A stretch of 64,000 nt of DNA, from the NCBI GenBank assembly GCA_951217055.1, contig OX578276.1, positions 152,637,012-152,701,011 on the forward strand. The letters are read 5' to 3'. Shown piece after piece: positions 21,039-33,565 of this stretch. Source of the DNA: Gerris lacustris. Its lineage: Eukaryota; Arthropoda; Insecta; Hemiptera; Gerridae. The first letter of the stretch is position 1; each line of letters opens with the position of its first letter. The notes beneath the pieces were generated by a model. That model was given only the letters and a program-made list of their open reading frames with translations, had not been told where the DNA came from and searched no databases. A program made the translations under genes and the position numbers.

Positions 21039-21800
21039 AAATAATGTTTGTACTTTGAAATCCCACATATAAATGATAAAATATGTAAATCAGATATTGA
21101 TAATCTTATTTACATTTCTTTAAAAATAATAATTTGATTTCATAAGCGAGGGCACTGCTGTTTTACTTATTTTAGATTATTAGATGAATTTATTGAAGTA
21201 ACATCGTTAGACCGAGCTTACTTAATTTAAACATGTAATAATGGAATAATGAAATTAAAAAATCATTGTTTGGATTTATATAGTCAACAATAGACTGAAG
21301 ATGACCTTAGTTGGGGTCAAAATGTTTCTGAACAACATGTTGAAAATTGATTTATTCACACCTAAAATATCCATTTACACTAAAATCGTCAAAAAAAAAT
21401 GTTTCTTTGTTTTAGAATGTTAAATTGAAGTACCTGTACAACTATTCCCTTCAACTATTGTGGGAGAGTTTCAAGTAAGAGGGGGTTATTAAACGTGAAA
21501 AACAGGTGAAAGAGAAGGAAAACGTATTGATGCCAACATAAAGGAGAGAAGAATAGTAGAAACAGGTGGTCAAACACAACTCAAACAAATTCTTATACTG
21601 TCTACAAGCACAAGAATAATCCTTCTACAAACTTCAACAGTTCTAAAAACCAGCAACAACTAACGATTCAACAATCAACTAATGAAAATACTCTGCAAAT
21701 TTGAGTGGCAAATTCCTTTCTCATGACCTATGACACGTTTTTTCGAGAGCAGCACCCCAAATTGTGAGCCAAAATTAATTTAACAATTTCACCTTTGGGT
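21039..21800. other. Non-coding stretch
   Basis: No gene. At 21289-21320 CTGAAGATGACC, a loop and GGGGTCAAAA form the stem-plus-A-rich motif discussed as a possible degenerate hammerhead core. Confidence 0.4.
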
Positions 21801-22300
21801 GTGATTTTTACTTTCTCATATAAAGAGAAAGGATTGTGAAGGCGAGAAAATTAGATTTTGTGATTTTGATGGATTTACACTTTTTGAGGTCCCCTAAAAA
21901 ACAAAAAAGTGATTTTTTAAAAAATGTCTGTCTGCCGTCTGTGCAGACTCCTGGAGCCTATACTACTGGTGCGATTTTGACGAAATATGGTATACATGTT
22001 CAGGAAAATCATACCCGGAGGAGAAATCGAGATATGAATTTTAGTCCCAAATTTGGGGGCGCTACCCTCCAAAAACTTTGAAACAATTATTTAAAAAAAT
22101 TATTTCTCGAAAATGGTTCCGACGATTTTGATTAAAAAAAGTTCTAAAATTTAGTGCATTTAAATAAAAATGTAACGATATAAGCGTTTTTTCCTGGAAA
22201 AATCTAGTTTCTGAGGACATAGTTTTAAACGCGGACAGAGAGAGGCCAGGTTCGATTCCCCGCCGAGGGGAAGTTCTTTTGATAAAATGTTCAATAATAA
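21800..22300. mobile_element. Possible additional rolling-circle-like element
   Basis: It has a short hairpin TTTCTCATATAAAGAGAAA near 21810, a GTCTGTCTGCCGTCTGTGC microsatellite (21926-21944), and a tRNA-like B box (CAGGTTCGATTCCCCGCC) at 22248-22265. The combination parallels family H3, which also carries a GTCY tract and a B-box-like word near its 3' end. Confidence 0.35.
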
Positions 22301-22800
22301 TTATATGCACCAACGAAAACACGAAAACTAATAAATGGAAAAAACTGGGCTAAGCAATTATGAACTCGTGTATGAGAATGATTGTCTGAGCTGTCTCAGA
22401 CCGATTTATTCTGAATGTGTATACCAAAAATAATCGAATTCAGTCAAGTTGTATATATGCTATAAGCGTCTCCACATCAACAGACATAATAAGGCAAACA
22501 ACAGAGATAATTTTAAAAACCAATATTTTGGATTCATTGGGCCCTTAAAACTTGTAAATCCAAACAAAATTTCAAAATTGAATTTTCGCTTCATCAATTT
22601 TTTTTTCCTGCCTAGAGGGTGACCTAAGTCTAGATGTGGAAATGCAAGGACATATTTGGGAGGTCTAAACTTAATTATTTTTTTTTTTTAAGTTAAGATA
22701 TAGGATGTTAAATATAGGTATGATTTTTTAAAAATTTTAGTATAAGGTTCTATTCACACGGGTTATTTTCATACGCAAATCTCGCTTCGAGCTCCTCACG
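22301..22800. other. No gene seen
   Basis: AT-rich, with T-runs near 22598 and 22680. Leads into the LINE fragment. Confidence 0.4.
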
Positions 22801-24033
22801 ACCAGACTGGGCAATTTAAGTAGCCCGACATGCTCCGCGTATCTCATAATGGAGCTCTGTCAGACACAATAAATGTCAAAGCCGGGGTAAGGCAGGGTTG
22901 TGTGCTTTCACCGTTGCTATTTCTCATCGCAATCGACGAAGTTCTAGTAGCAAGCTTAGACTCCAAGAAGAGCCGAGGTTTATTATTGCATCCCATTCAA
23001 ATGGACCACCTAGATGACTTGGACTACGCGGATGACATTGTTGTTTTGTCCACCAAACGCAGTAGTATGCAGGTCAAACTAGATGACCTCTCAACAAGAT
23101 CCTTGCAAGGAGGCTTAAAAATCAATGTCAAAAAGACAAAATGTTTTATGGTGAATGTTGCACATCAAGAGAAATTTCAATCAATGGGCCATAATATTGA
23201 GAACGTGGACTCATTTACCTACCTTGGAAGTCAGATTGCTCAAGATGGAGGTGCTAGGCTTGATATTGCTATGAGGATACGAAAAGCAAGAAGAGCTTTT
23301 GCAGCTTTGAACAATATGTGGCGTTCTTCGTGCTTTGGAAACAACACAAAAATCCGAATCTTCAATACGAACGTGGCACTTTTATAGAAAAGGGCCCCCC
23401 ACTTTTTTTTAATCTAATATACCTCCTGACAACCGAATACACACTTTTTTTTATGCAAAAGTCTGATATTCCTTTGTCCCAAAGCATATTGGACTGAATA
23501 TCCCTTTGTCTTAATAGGTAGTTAGACTAAGGGATATAAACTCTTCTGTATAAAAAACAAAAAGGGGGGCCCTTTTCTATAAGAGTACCACGAACGTTAA
23601 GTCTGTGCTATTATATGGCTGTGAGACATGGCTAGTTTCAACTGAAAGCACGAACAAATTGCAGGTCTTTATTAACAGGTGCCTTCGCAGAATACTAAAA
23701 ATATGGTCGCCAGACAGATGGATTTCAAATGTAGAATTGTTGCTTACATGCCACCAAAGTCCTGTTGAAATTGAGATCCGGGAGAGAAAGTGGAGGTGGA
23801 TTGGCCATACTCTGCGTAAGGATGCCGATGAGATATCTAGGCAAGCCCTAGATTGGAACCCTCAAGGGTGTCGGAGACGAGGGAGACCTAGAGGCACCTG
23901 GCGTCGCAGCCTTCACAATGAAGTCTACCTCGCGACTCAGCACCTTACGTGGCGTCAAGTTAAGCACCTAGAAAGAAATCGTAAGGACTGGAAAAACTTC
24001 ACTATGGCACTATGCGCCCAAGGCCCGGCGTGA
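22800..24033 (+). pseudogene. Non-LTR retrotransposon reverse transcriptase, 5'-truncated
   Basis: 22830-23374 encodes the C-terminal half of a LINE reverse transcriptase: VRQGCVLSPLLF, then DYADDIVVLS with the catalytic Asp pair, and SFTYLGSQI. An insertion interrupts it at 23375-23589. The same protein resumes in 23598-24033 with VLLYGCETWLVSTES, RCLRRILKIWSPDRW, RWIGHTLRKD and RRGRPRGTWRRS, the usual tail of these proteins, then a normal stop. Removing the insert and one target copy restores the frame exactly, so only 5' truncation and the insertion had disabled it. A stop upstream of 22830 marks the truncation. The clade is not resolved. Confidence 0.88.
23375..23589. mobile_element. 215-bp MITE with 8-bp target duplication
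   Basis: Termini GGCACTTTTATAGAAAAGGG and the complement of GGTACTCTTATAGAAAAGGG, both running on into CCCCCC. The target ACGAACGT is exactly duplicated at 23367-23374 and 23590-23597. The interior word GATATTCCTTTGTCCC recurs at 55346 and 55865. An 8-bp duplication with tips starting GG could fit Merlin or an atypical hAT; unresolved. Confidence 0.9.
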
Positions 24034-24053
24034 TAGCATCTTTAAGTAAGCTA

Positions 24054-24252
24054 TACTCAATTGGGGTTAGTCATAATAATTTAAATTTTTAGCCAGAACA
24101 TATTCTTCCGTTGACGAACAATAAGTTCTGGAAAAAAAATAATATTAGTATGATAACGGAATAAGTTCTGGCAAAAAATTAAAATTAATATGACAACGGA
24201 ACAATAAGTTCTGGATGAAATTAAAATTAATATGACTTGCCCCAATTGAGTA
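24054..24252. mobile_element. 199-bp Tc1/mariner-type MITE
   Basis: Tips TACTCAATTGGGG and CCCCAATTGAGTA with TA on both sides (24052-24053, 24253-24254) and about 22-base inverted repeats. The interior is three tandem units of TAAGTTCTGG plus an AT-rich spacer and ATATGACAACGGAA. It lies 20 bases after the LINE stop codon. Confidence 0.85.
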
Positions 24253-25740
24253 TAGCTCTATAGCTCTATTGTATGTTTTATGATTGTAGATAATATAGTT
24301 TTTTTGTTTTATTTTTTCTCATATCAATACAAGTGCAATGCTATATGTATAATTCGATGTAATGGTTAAATAAACAAATATATTTCAGGCTTGCTAATGA
24401 CCGGATAGGTCAAAACGTCGTCATATAAGTAACGATTCTTCGAATTTATTTTACCCTGAAGAGGATCCAGTAATACACCTACATTAAAAATATAAGGGTT
24501 CTATCACTAACCATCATAATTAATAACACTTTAAAAAAAAAATGTAAAATCAAAACATAGTACATATTTATTTGGCTAAGGAATTTTAATAAAACATAAT
24601 TCCAATGACATAAAATAAAATATACTCCTTAGTGAAGCACAAAAATCCAGCTGGTTATTTAAGTACTAACTGTTAAGCAACGGGCTAAATTTTATTTTTA
24701 GAATAAAATTAAAATTATGTAAATTAATTTATATAAGTTATTATATCTATTTGAAGACCAACAAATCAAAACAAACATTTATTTTTATTGGAATAAATAC
24801 GGGTTGCCTTAGCTTAATAATAAAAAAATAATTTCGAGGTAATTCGTCGCCGTCGGTACGCTACTTGATTATATATATAATTACAAGATATAAAGAACTT
24901 TTTATATACTAAGTTTTTTAAATTTTCTGTTGAATCATACGTAATGTTGATAGTATAATTGTCATTATTATAATAATATAATACTAGTGAAAAAAAATAG
25001 TTTCGAATTTATTTACTTCACATAAATGACAACCATCTAGAGAGCTGATATTAAACCTATAAAAGGACAAATCTTTGTACAACGGATCTCGCCAACACCG
25101 AATCTAAACCGTGCCATTGATATGCCCCCGTGTAGGGACAAGTAAGAGAAGAAAAAGAAAAAGGTTTACAAGTAAAGAAGTACAGATGCATAAACATTAA
25201 ACCGATACCTAGGACACAAGTGTAATCAAAGGGTTGTCACGCGTCAATTAATTTATTTCTTTGTTTAATTTTCCTTTTTCGCTGTCATTCAATGTTAATC
25301 TCTTAATAAAAAATCACAAATTTGAAACCCGTCAAAATGAAGACTTTAAATATGGGACATGTCAAAACAAATTAAATAACTTGCTGATTTTTTTCCCAAC
25401 TATCTTTCCATACAGCAAAATTTGCTGAAAACGAATTAAATTCTGCTGAAAGGTGGCTAAAAGTATAAAATAATGCATTGTCATCTATTCTAAAAGTTTC
25501 AAATGTCTAGCTACTCGGGAAGTTAGTTAAAAATCTATTGCAAGATTTGTACTGGACAAACAAACAAACAAACAAGAAAGCAAGCTAATAAAAACGTAGT
25601 AAAATGATACGAGACAGTTTGGTTCCAGTTGTATCCAATTGATTTTCATTTTCTTAGTATTGTTTGATGGTTACATTGTGACTGGGTCAGTGTGACAGGA
25701 TCGCGTCTGGGGATCTTTAAGGGTGGGTGTGGGACAAGTG
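24253..25740. other. LINE 3' region, then no gene seen
   Basis: AATAAA at 24369 may be the LINE's polyadenylation signal. CTAATGACCGGATAGGTCAAA at 24394 is another member of the GACC...GGTC-AAA motif. From 24500 to 25740 I see no repeat or gene. Confidence 0.4.
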
Positions 25741-25749
25741 TTGAATAAG

Positions 25750-25764
25750 GGGGGGGGGGGGGGG
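25750..25764 (+). repeat. Poly-G run
   Basis: About 14-15 consecutive G. Confidence 0.9.
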
Positions 25765-26060
25765 ACAACCAATGCGTGGATTTCACAGTCTGCACACCCA
25801 CTCTTGGGGCACAGATATGCCCCTTCTATATTTGGGCACGTTTAAAAGAACATAGAACAGCTTCAACAGGGTGGGGTTCTCAAACCGGCTACATATTGAT
25901 TGGTAAGGCAACTTGGGATGTGGGTTCAAACAGGTGGTGGAGTAAGTGCGCAAGCGCAAAGCAAGGGGCCGCCCCCTGTCCCAGAACACCCTACATACAT
26001 CTACCGAGCCTTGTCGCTTCAGCATCTTTGCCGCCTCCAGCAAAGCACAACAGGTACCTA
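25765..26060. other. GC-rich patch of unknown nature
   Basis: Frames are open on both strands (25776-26108 plus, 25783-26043 minus) but neither protein is recognisable. The words AAGCAAGGGGCCGCCCCCTG resemble, inverted, GCCAGGGGGCGCAACAAGTG at 28512, so these may be the edges of one element around the AT-rich block. Confidence 0.35.
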
Positions 26061-28440
<2,380 letters not shown>

Positions 28441-28539
28441 GATATTTTGTTTGTAAGCTTGGGTCCTGGTTAGATTGGGGCAGATATACTTGTTACACAG
28501 CCCATGGGCTTGGGCCAGGGGGCGCAACAAGTGCTTTAC

Positions 28540-28682
28540 CTCCCCCCCCACTAACATCCCCATCCTACTTCTAGCCATCCTATCTCTCTTACTTACCCCC
28601 CTTACCCCACTCCTAAATCTTCTATCTCACTCTACTTTCTCATTTTACCCCATGATACTCCTCCCTTCCACTTGTGTCCGAT
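28540..28682 (+). repeat. C/T-rich strand-asymmetric tract
   Basis: Mostly pyrimidines on the plus strand (CCTCCCCCCCCACTAACATC, then TACCCCCCTTACCCCACTCC and on). The frame at 28475-28684 follows from this composition. Confidence 0.7.
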
Positions 28683-28689
28683 GATCAAT

Positions 28690-29630
28690 TAGGTTTGACC
28701 CTTTACCCTCAACTCGGAACACTATAAATTTAGTTCTTGAATATTGAAAATTGATTGTTCACTTGCATTTTATTTAGTATTTATCGAGATAAATAATGTA
28801 TAATAAAAGTTATTTATTTATATCTGATGATACAAACAATTTGATTTATTTAAAATAGTTTAAAAACTGTCTACCAATTAGTGTGGCATATAGCCTCCTC
28901 GTGTCCTATGATCACGTTTTGCTTGTACGTTCCATTATTCTCTAATCAATTTACCCCCTTTTGTTTAAAACAATAATATGTTGTTTGTTTAGTTTCTTTA
29001 GATGAATTATAAAATCAATTAATTCATATTTATAATGTCCAGACGTTATAAATAAATATAGGTATTATTATATCTGCAGGCTTCATTACTGGGAAGAACA
29101 AAATGGGAGCAAAATGTTTAAATTAATATTGGATAGACAGTGGGCTAGTTATGACTTAACATCCGAATTTAATTTAAATAGGAAAAGTAGTTTTAAGAAG
29201 TAAGAAGTTTTTAATTTTGAACATTACGATACTGACAGTGGTTCTTGATATCTGCCAAGGGATTTTGAAATTAGGATACAATAATAAAATTTAGTTTTTC
29301 AGACTGAGCACTGTACTTCCGTTATCTTTCGGTAGGTTCGGATTTAAAACATAAAATATAAAAACAAACTCAATATACAGAGTGTCCCCTCTTAATTACT
29401 AAAAAGAATCATTTCTTGAAGAAAAGTCACTTTATAAAACCTCCTGCTTGTTCTTAAATGATGATGTATGATATATCCAATTATTGTTCAAAATGTACTC
29501 TGTAAAAAGTACAATTATGTACCCCCAAAAAGTGCAATGTTATAAAATCGTACAACAGGAAACTGATCCAAATTTCGACTGTTCAAGAAAAGAGTATTCT
29601 TTTATTTATTTATTTTTTAGATTCTATATT
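28690..29630. other. Non-coding; holds an H4 end fragment
   Basis: 28865-28965 carries the H4 end words CTACCAATTAGTGTGGCA and AGCCTCCTCGTGTCC. The rest is unremarkable. Confidence 0.45.
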
Positions 29631-29639
29631 ATCCTTCAT

Positions 29640-29885
29640 AATGACCTCAAAGTATTCTTTGTCCGAGAATTAGCCATATCCAGATACAAATGCTTCCACG
29701 ATTCCCTTTTCGACCATACTAATCCACTAGTCCACAGTCTGTTTCCCCGGTCCATTCCTGAAACTCCGACTAGACGCCTGAAGAGGCAGTGGCCGCCAGA
29801 CCTCCTAGATAACTGAAATATATTTTATTTCTATAGATTATTTTAATTTTCATTTCTTTTTATAACAATAAAAGCTGTTTCATTC
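29640..29885 (+). pseudogene. 3' end of a Jockey-type non-LTR retrotransposon
   Basis: The last 60 codons before TGA at 29814-29816 read LAISRYKCFHDSLFDHTNPL, then RRLKRQWPPDLL. This is the C-terminal signature of Jockey-clade LINE proteins (HxNPL...RRLKR). A short 3' UTR follows with AATAAA at 29866-29871. The sequence upstream of about 29630 is unrelated, so this is a 5'-truncated copy. The Met at 29484 lies outside the element. Confidence 0.6.
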
Positions 29886-30084
29886 AGTAATTGTAATCAC
29901 TGGATAGTTTCTTACATCATGCCACTTCAAACGTTCAGACGTTCTTACATCTTTATTGTTTATAATAATTATTATGAATTGTAGTTGCAGTATTCAAATA
30001 ACAATTAAAAGAGAGACAAATAAAAAAAAAATATATTTTTTTTTTTAAATTTGGTCGGAAATTGGCCCAAACCAACTGAAAATA

Positions 30085-31213
30085 CGTGTGGTGTCGCGGG
30101 ACACCCGGTAGGAACGAAGTTCCTTAAATTTTTCATTAAATATAAAATCACACTGCTAAGTACGATACGTTGCTAACTACTCGTTCCAATAAATATTTTT
30201 GACTCAATTAGAAAATTATTATTAGTAAAATTATTACATAAAACTTATTACAAAAATCCATTGATCCACTTATGAGCAATATTATATTATTACATCAATT
30301 TATAATTATATATTTACAGTTTTACTGGTTAATAATTTAACACAGTCAACACTGTCAATTTCTGACGATTCTCTTGGTGGACTTTCCATTTTAAATAATA
30401 TACGAATACTTTTCTCAATGATAGAAACAATAATTGAAAAAAGCGTTGTTTTGTGGATAAATAGCGAGTTTGACAGGAAGAAGGAGTAAGAGAGAGATGG
30501 AAAGATAGAAGAGTTGGGATTGCGCACGAAAGGATACCAGGCGAAATATAGGAGTGGGGGAATCACTCTACATTCTTAATATTCCACCTATATTATCTAC
30601 AAACCCCATATTTCGGACATCAACTTTTAAAAATTGTAAAATATATGACGTCACTGTAAAAAAAACTGCTGCTTGTATCAAATTGAAATTTTACATGCCT
30701 GTTTTAATTGTACTTTAGACGATGTGTATGAAGTTTTATTAAAATCGTTACGTTGGAACATAAGTGATCGTTAAAAAAGTTGTTTTCTTTATTTAAAACG
30801 TTTAGGTCCGCTTTAATAAATTTATCGATCTTTTTTTTGTTTTAAATTTATCGTGTTCATTTTACTAAAAAAAAAAAATGTATAAAAGTTGTTTGTCTCA
30901 TTAAATAGATAAAGTTAGAATTTTTTCCCGTCCTAAAATTCCAATTTAAAATTTGAAGCTTACGTTTACGCGAGCGTTGCGCGTGAACGCTTGGGCGGAT
31001 AACGTTGTCCAACGAACCTATCCTGGGCATTGGTAAAATGAACATGTGTACCAAATTTCAACTAATTCGATCATTTTTTACACAAGTTATCGTCATCCGT
31101 AGATTTCGTGACGATTTTTGCGTGACGGTTATTTTGTGACGGTGATTTTGGTCGTTTTTTCCGGATTCACTCCCGGGCTCCAGAACGTGCCATAAGGAAC
31201 TTCGTTTCAAAAA
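30085..31213. mobile_element. Rolling-circle-like element, H2 ends with H1 body
   Basis: Left end GTGTCGCGGGACAC and GGAACGAAGTTCCTTA, as in H2; H2 words continue to about 30210. 30210-30655 is unrelated or diverged. 30660-31100 is H1-type body (TGAAATTTTACATGCCTG, ACGATGTGTATGAAGTTTT). The right end CCATAAGGAACTTCG is the H2 tip. It thus mixes modules of two families. Confidence 0.6.
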
Positions 31214-31254
31214 TCCGAAAAGTTAAAAATTGTTTTTACGCAACAAGGGAGAGA

Positions 31255-31395
31255 AGTATATTTTCCTACTCGAGGTTAAGTTTTCTCCTCAGGCACCACC
31301 GAAGGAGAAAACTTCATTAGCTCTCGAGGCCGTATGGCCGAGGGAGATAACTGTAGTATTTGCTCCCGAGGCATAGCCTAGGAGTTTGTAGGTAT
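31255..31395. repeat. Three successive stem-loops of similar design
   Basis: CTCCTCAGGCACCACCGAAG-GAG, GAGGCCGTATGGCCGAGG and CTCCCGAGGCATAGCCTAGG follow each other at roughly 45-base steps; the second and third fold well (GGCC...GGCC; GAGGC...GCCT). Probably a degenerate tandem at a transposon end. Confidence 0.5.
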
Positions 31396-31890
31396 AAAAG
31401 TTTTACCTACAAATTAAAATTAGACTTGTATGAGTATACGAAAATAAAACAATTACAAAAAAGTCTCTTTATATTTAAAAAAACAAATACATCCATCAAA
31501 TTTCATTGCAAGTTTTATTTTCAATATCATAAATATAGGTATTAGAAAATCTACTAATAATTAACTTTTTAAGAATGTTATAATAAGTACAATTTTTATA
31601 CTTAATATACACGTTTTATAACAAACACTTTCAATAGTTTGTTTTTAATCTAAAGACTTTGTATGATAACCTAAAGTAACCTTCCCGAAAAATTAGCTAA
31701 ACAGCTGAAAAACATTACTACCAACATAATACCTAAAGAATACCTAAAAAAATACCTTTAAAGTTGGTATGATGGTTTTTTCACTCCCATGGCAGGGATG
31801 TAACACTTCCTGTCCTGTTATTAGCAATGTAAAGTCCACTTACAATGCAAGTTGTAGATAAAATAAATTTTACCTCCTTCAAAGATTAAA
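31396..31890. other. No gene seen
   Basis: AT-rich sequence between the stem-loops and repeat F. Confidence 0.4.
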
Positions 31891-31894
31891 GATG

Positions 31895-32215
31895 GCGGTT
31901 GCAACTATGAAGTTTTTATGGAGGCTTATTGTGGCTAAACTGTAAGTCGTATCGAAAAGCAAATAGCACCACCGGTAACTGGTTTTAAAAGATCTACAAC
32001 TTTGGTCCTATGACTTTTTGTCGTAACTCTATCGGTTCTACCTTAAAATAGATACAGTTTTTATTTATTTTTTAACATTGAGCTCTTATGGCTTATGGCG
32101 TCCGCAATTAATGACCGATTTAATTTCTGATTGGGGTGCTTAACCCTCGCACTAATGCTGTTTAAGTCGAGTATTTATTATTTTATTAATTTATCCTTGA
32201 ACTAGAGTTATTAAA
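31895..32215 (+). repeat. Dispersed repeat F, copy 2
   Basis: Aligns with 1975-2300 in the same orientation; GAGGCTTATTGTGGCTAAAC versus GGGGCTTATTGCGGATAAAC near the start. Confidence 0.55.
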
Positions 32216-32266
32216 TATGTAGTGATGCAGCTGCTGTATTGTGAGAAGAGATTGTTAATTAAGTTT

Positions 32267-32845
32267 ATCTACGATTGATACGAAATATAAACATTATATT
32301 TTTGTTTAGATGCGTAGAAAGTGATTATTTACGTACTTGTATTCATTGCGCATGCGCGTCTCATAGTTCTGAATAATTCCTCTTCTTTACCACACTAGTG
32401 CGGTAAAGAAGAGGAATTCTTCAGCTTTACGCACGATTAGCCAGTGTGTTTACATTTAACAAAACTAATTTGCAGTTCTCTTATTAAAATAACTGTTTAT
32501 ATCGAGTTTTTAGTGAAAAGCAATAAGTGAATCAAGTTACTTTGACGAAAATGTGGAGAATAATACTCCTCCAGAAATAATTAATTCGGCAAAAAATACA
32601 ACTCAAGAATTAATGCCATCTTTATCAAGAGACAGATACGAACTTAGATAGAGCAAGTTTTTTTTTGAATTTATTATTTAAATCTAACAATCGTAGATAA
32701 AGTACGGTACGCAACTCGAAACTCGCGAAAACGGCATTTTGCATTGCTCGTGTGGTTTTACTACCCTCGCTATCGCTCGGGTGCAAACTCCACACTCGCA
32801 TGCAAAATGCTACTTTCCGCACTCGACGCGTAATGTACTATTTCC
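32267..32845 (+). mobile_element. Family H5, uninterrupted copy
   Basis: From TTATCTACGATTGATACG to GACGCGTAATGTA. It has the palindrome at 32369-32424, and the left tip returns inverted at 32688-32702 (CAATCGTAGATAA). It lacks both the 349-bp insert and the hAT insert found in the copy that starts at 11456, so it serves as the empty-site reference for both. Confidence 0.7.
32369..32424. repeat. 56-bp near-perfect palindrome, second copy
   Basis: CTGAATAATTCCTCTTCTTT pairs with its complement across ACCACACTAGTGCGGT. The T-run of the first copy (TTTTTT) is TTCTTT here, and the partner strand changed to match. Confidence 0.9.
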
Positions 32846-32914
32846 TACAGTTGCCCGATAAAGTAGTTATAGTCGCACTCAAAATTGTACGCAATACAGC
32901 CATTTCCTGCACTT

Positions 32915-33006
32915 ACTACTTTACCGCACTCTTTTACTTTACCGCACTCATTTTACTTTACCGCACTCGTTTTACTTTACCGCACTCATTTTACTTTACC
33001 GCACTC
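32915..33006 (+). repeat. 19-20-bp minisatellite (TTTTACTTTACCGCACTCA)
   Basis: About five copies. The unit contains TTTACCGCACT, which is also the inner half of the H5 palindrome. Confidence 0.85.
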
Positions 33007-33339
33007 CAGTGTTCCAACTTTCGAACATAAAGAACTCAAATCTAAACAAAGATTAAAAAATCCAAATTATAAAAATAATAATGACAACTAATGATTATTT
33101 TTTAACTTGCTATATAATTTAAACACTAGATAGTAGGGAGAGATTGCTCCACAGCATCTCAGATAAAATAAAACAACCAGTTCTTTATAAAAGCATTCTT
33201 CAAAGCAATAATATCCTTGTGTTTCGTGAAATATACAATTTTCTAAATAGTGAACAAATAAAAATTTAAATTAATAGGAAAACGAGCAAATAAAAAACAT
33301 TAATACTTGTATGGCTGTATAGTTGAAAAGCTAATGCCA

Positions 33340-33349
<10 letters not shown>

Positions 33350-33377
<28 letters not shown>
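33350..33377 (+). repeat. Poly-A run after a short (CA)n
   Basis: About 27 A. No upstream retroposon body was recognised. Confidence 0.9.
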
Positions 33378-33380
<3 letters not shown>

Positions 33381-33565
33381 AAACACTATATATCAAAATG
33401 TAGATATACAATATTATAGTTTTTTGGATACTTTTTCATTTCATACATTTTAAAAATCAAATATGGTCTTAACTTTTTTCATGTATGTGTGTGTCTTCGC
33501 CATCAGTCCGACTTTATAGGCGCAAAACCGGCTCAACTAAACAATTAATTCTTTTTCAGAGATAT

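Noticed and set aside
30306..30566. 86-codon minus-strand frame with a hydrophobic stretch
   Set aside because: No family recognised and it lies in repeat-flanked AT-rich DNA.
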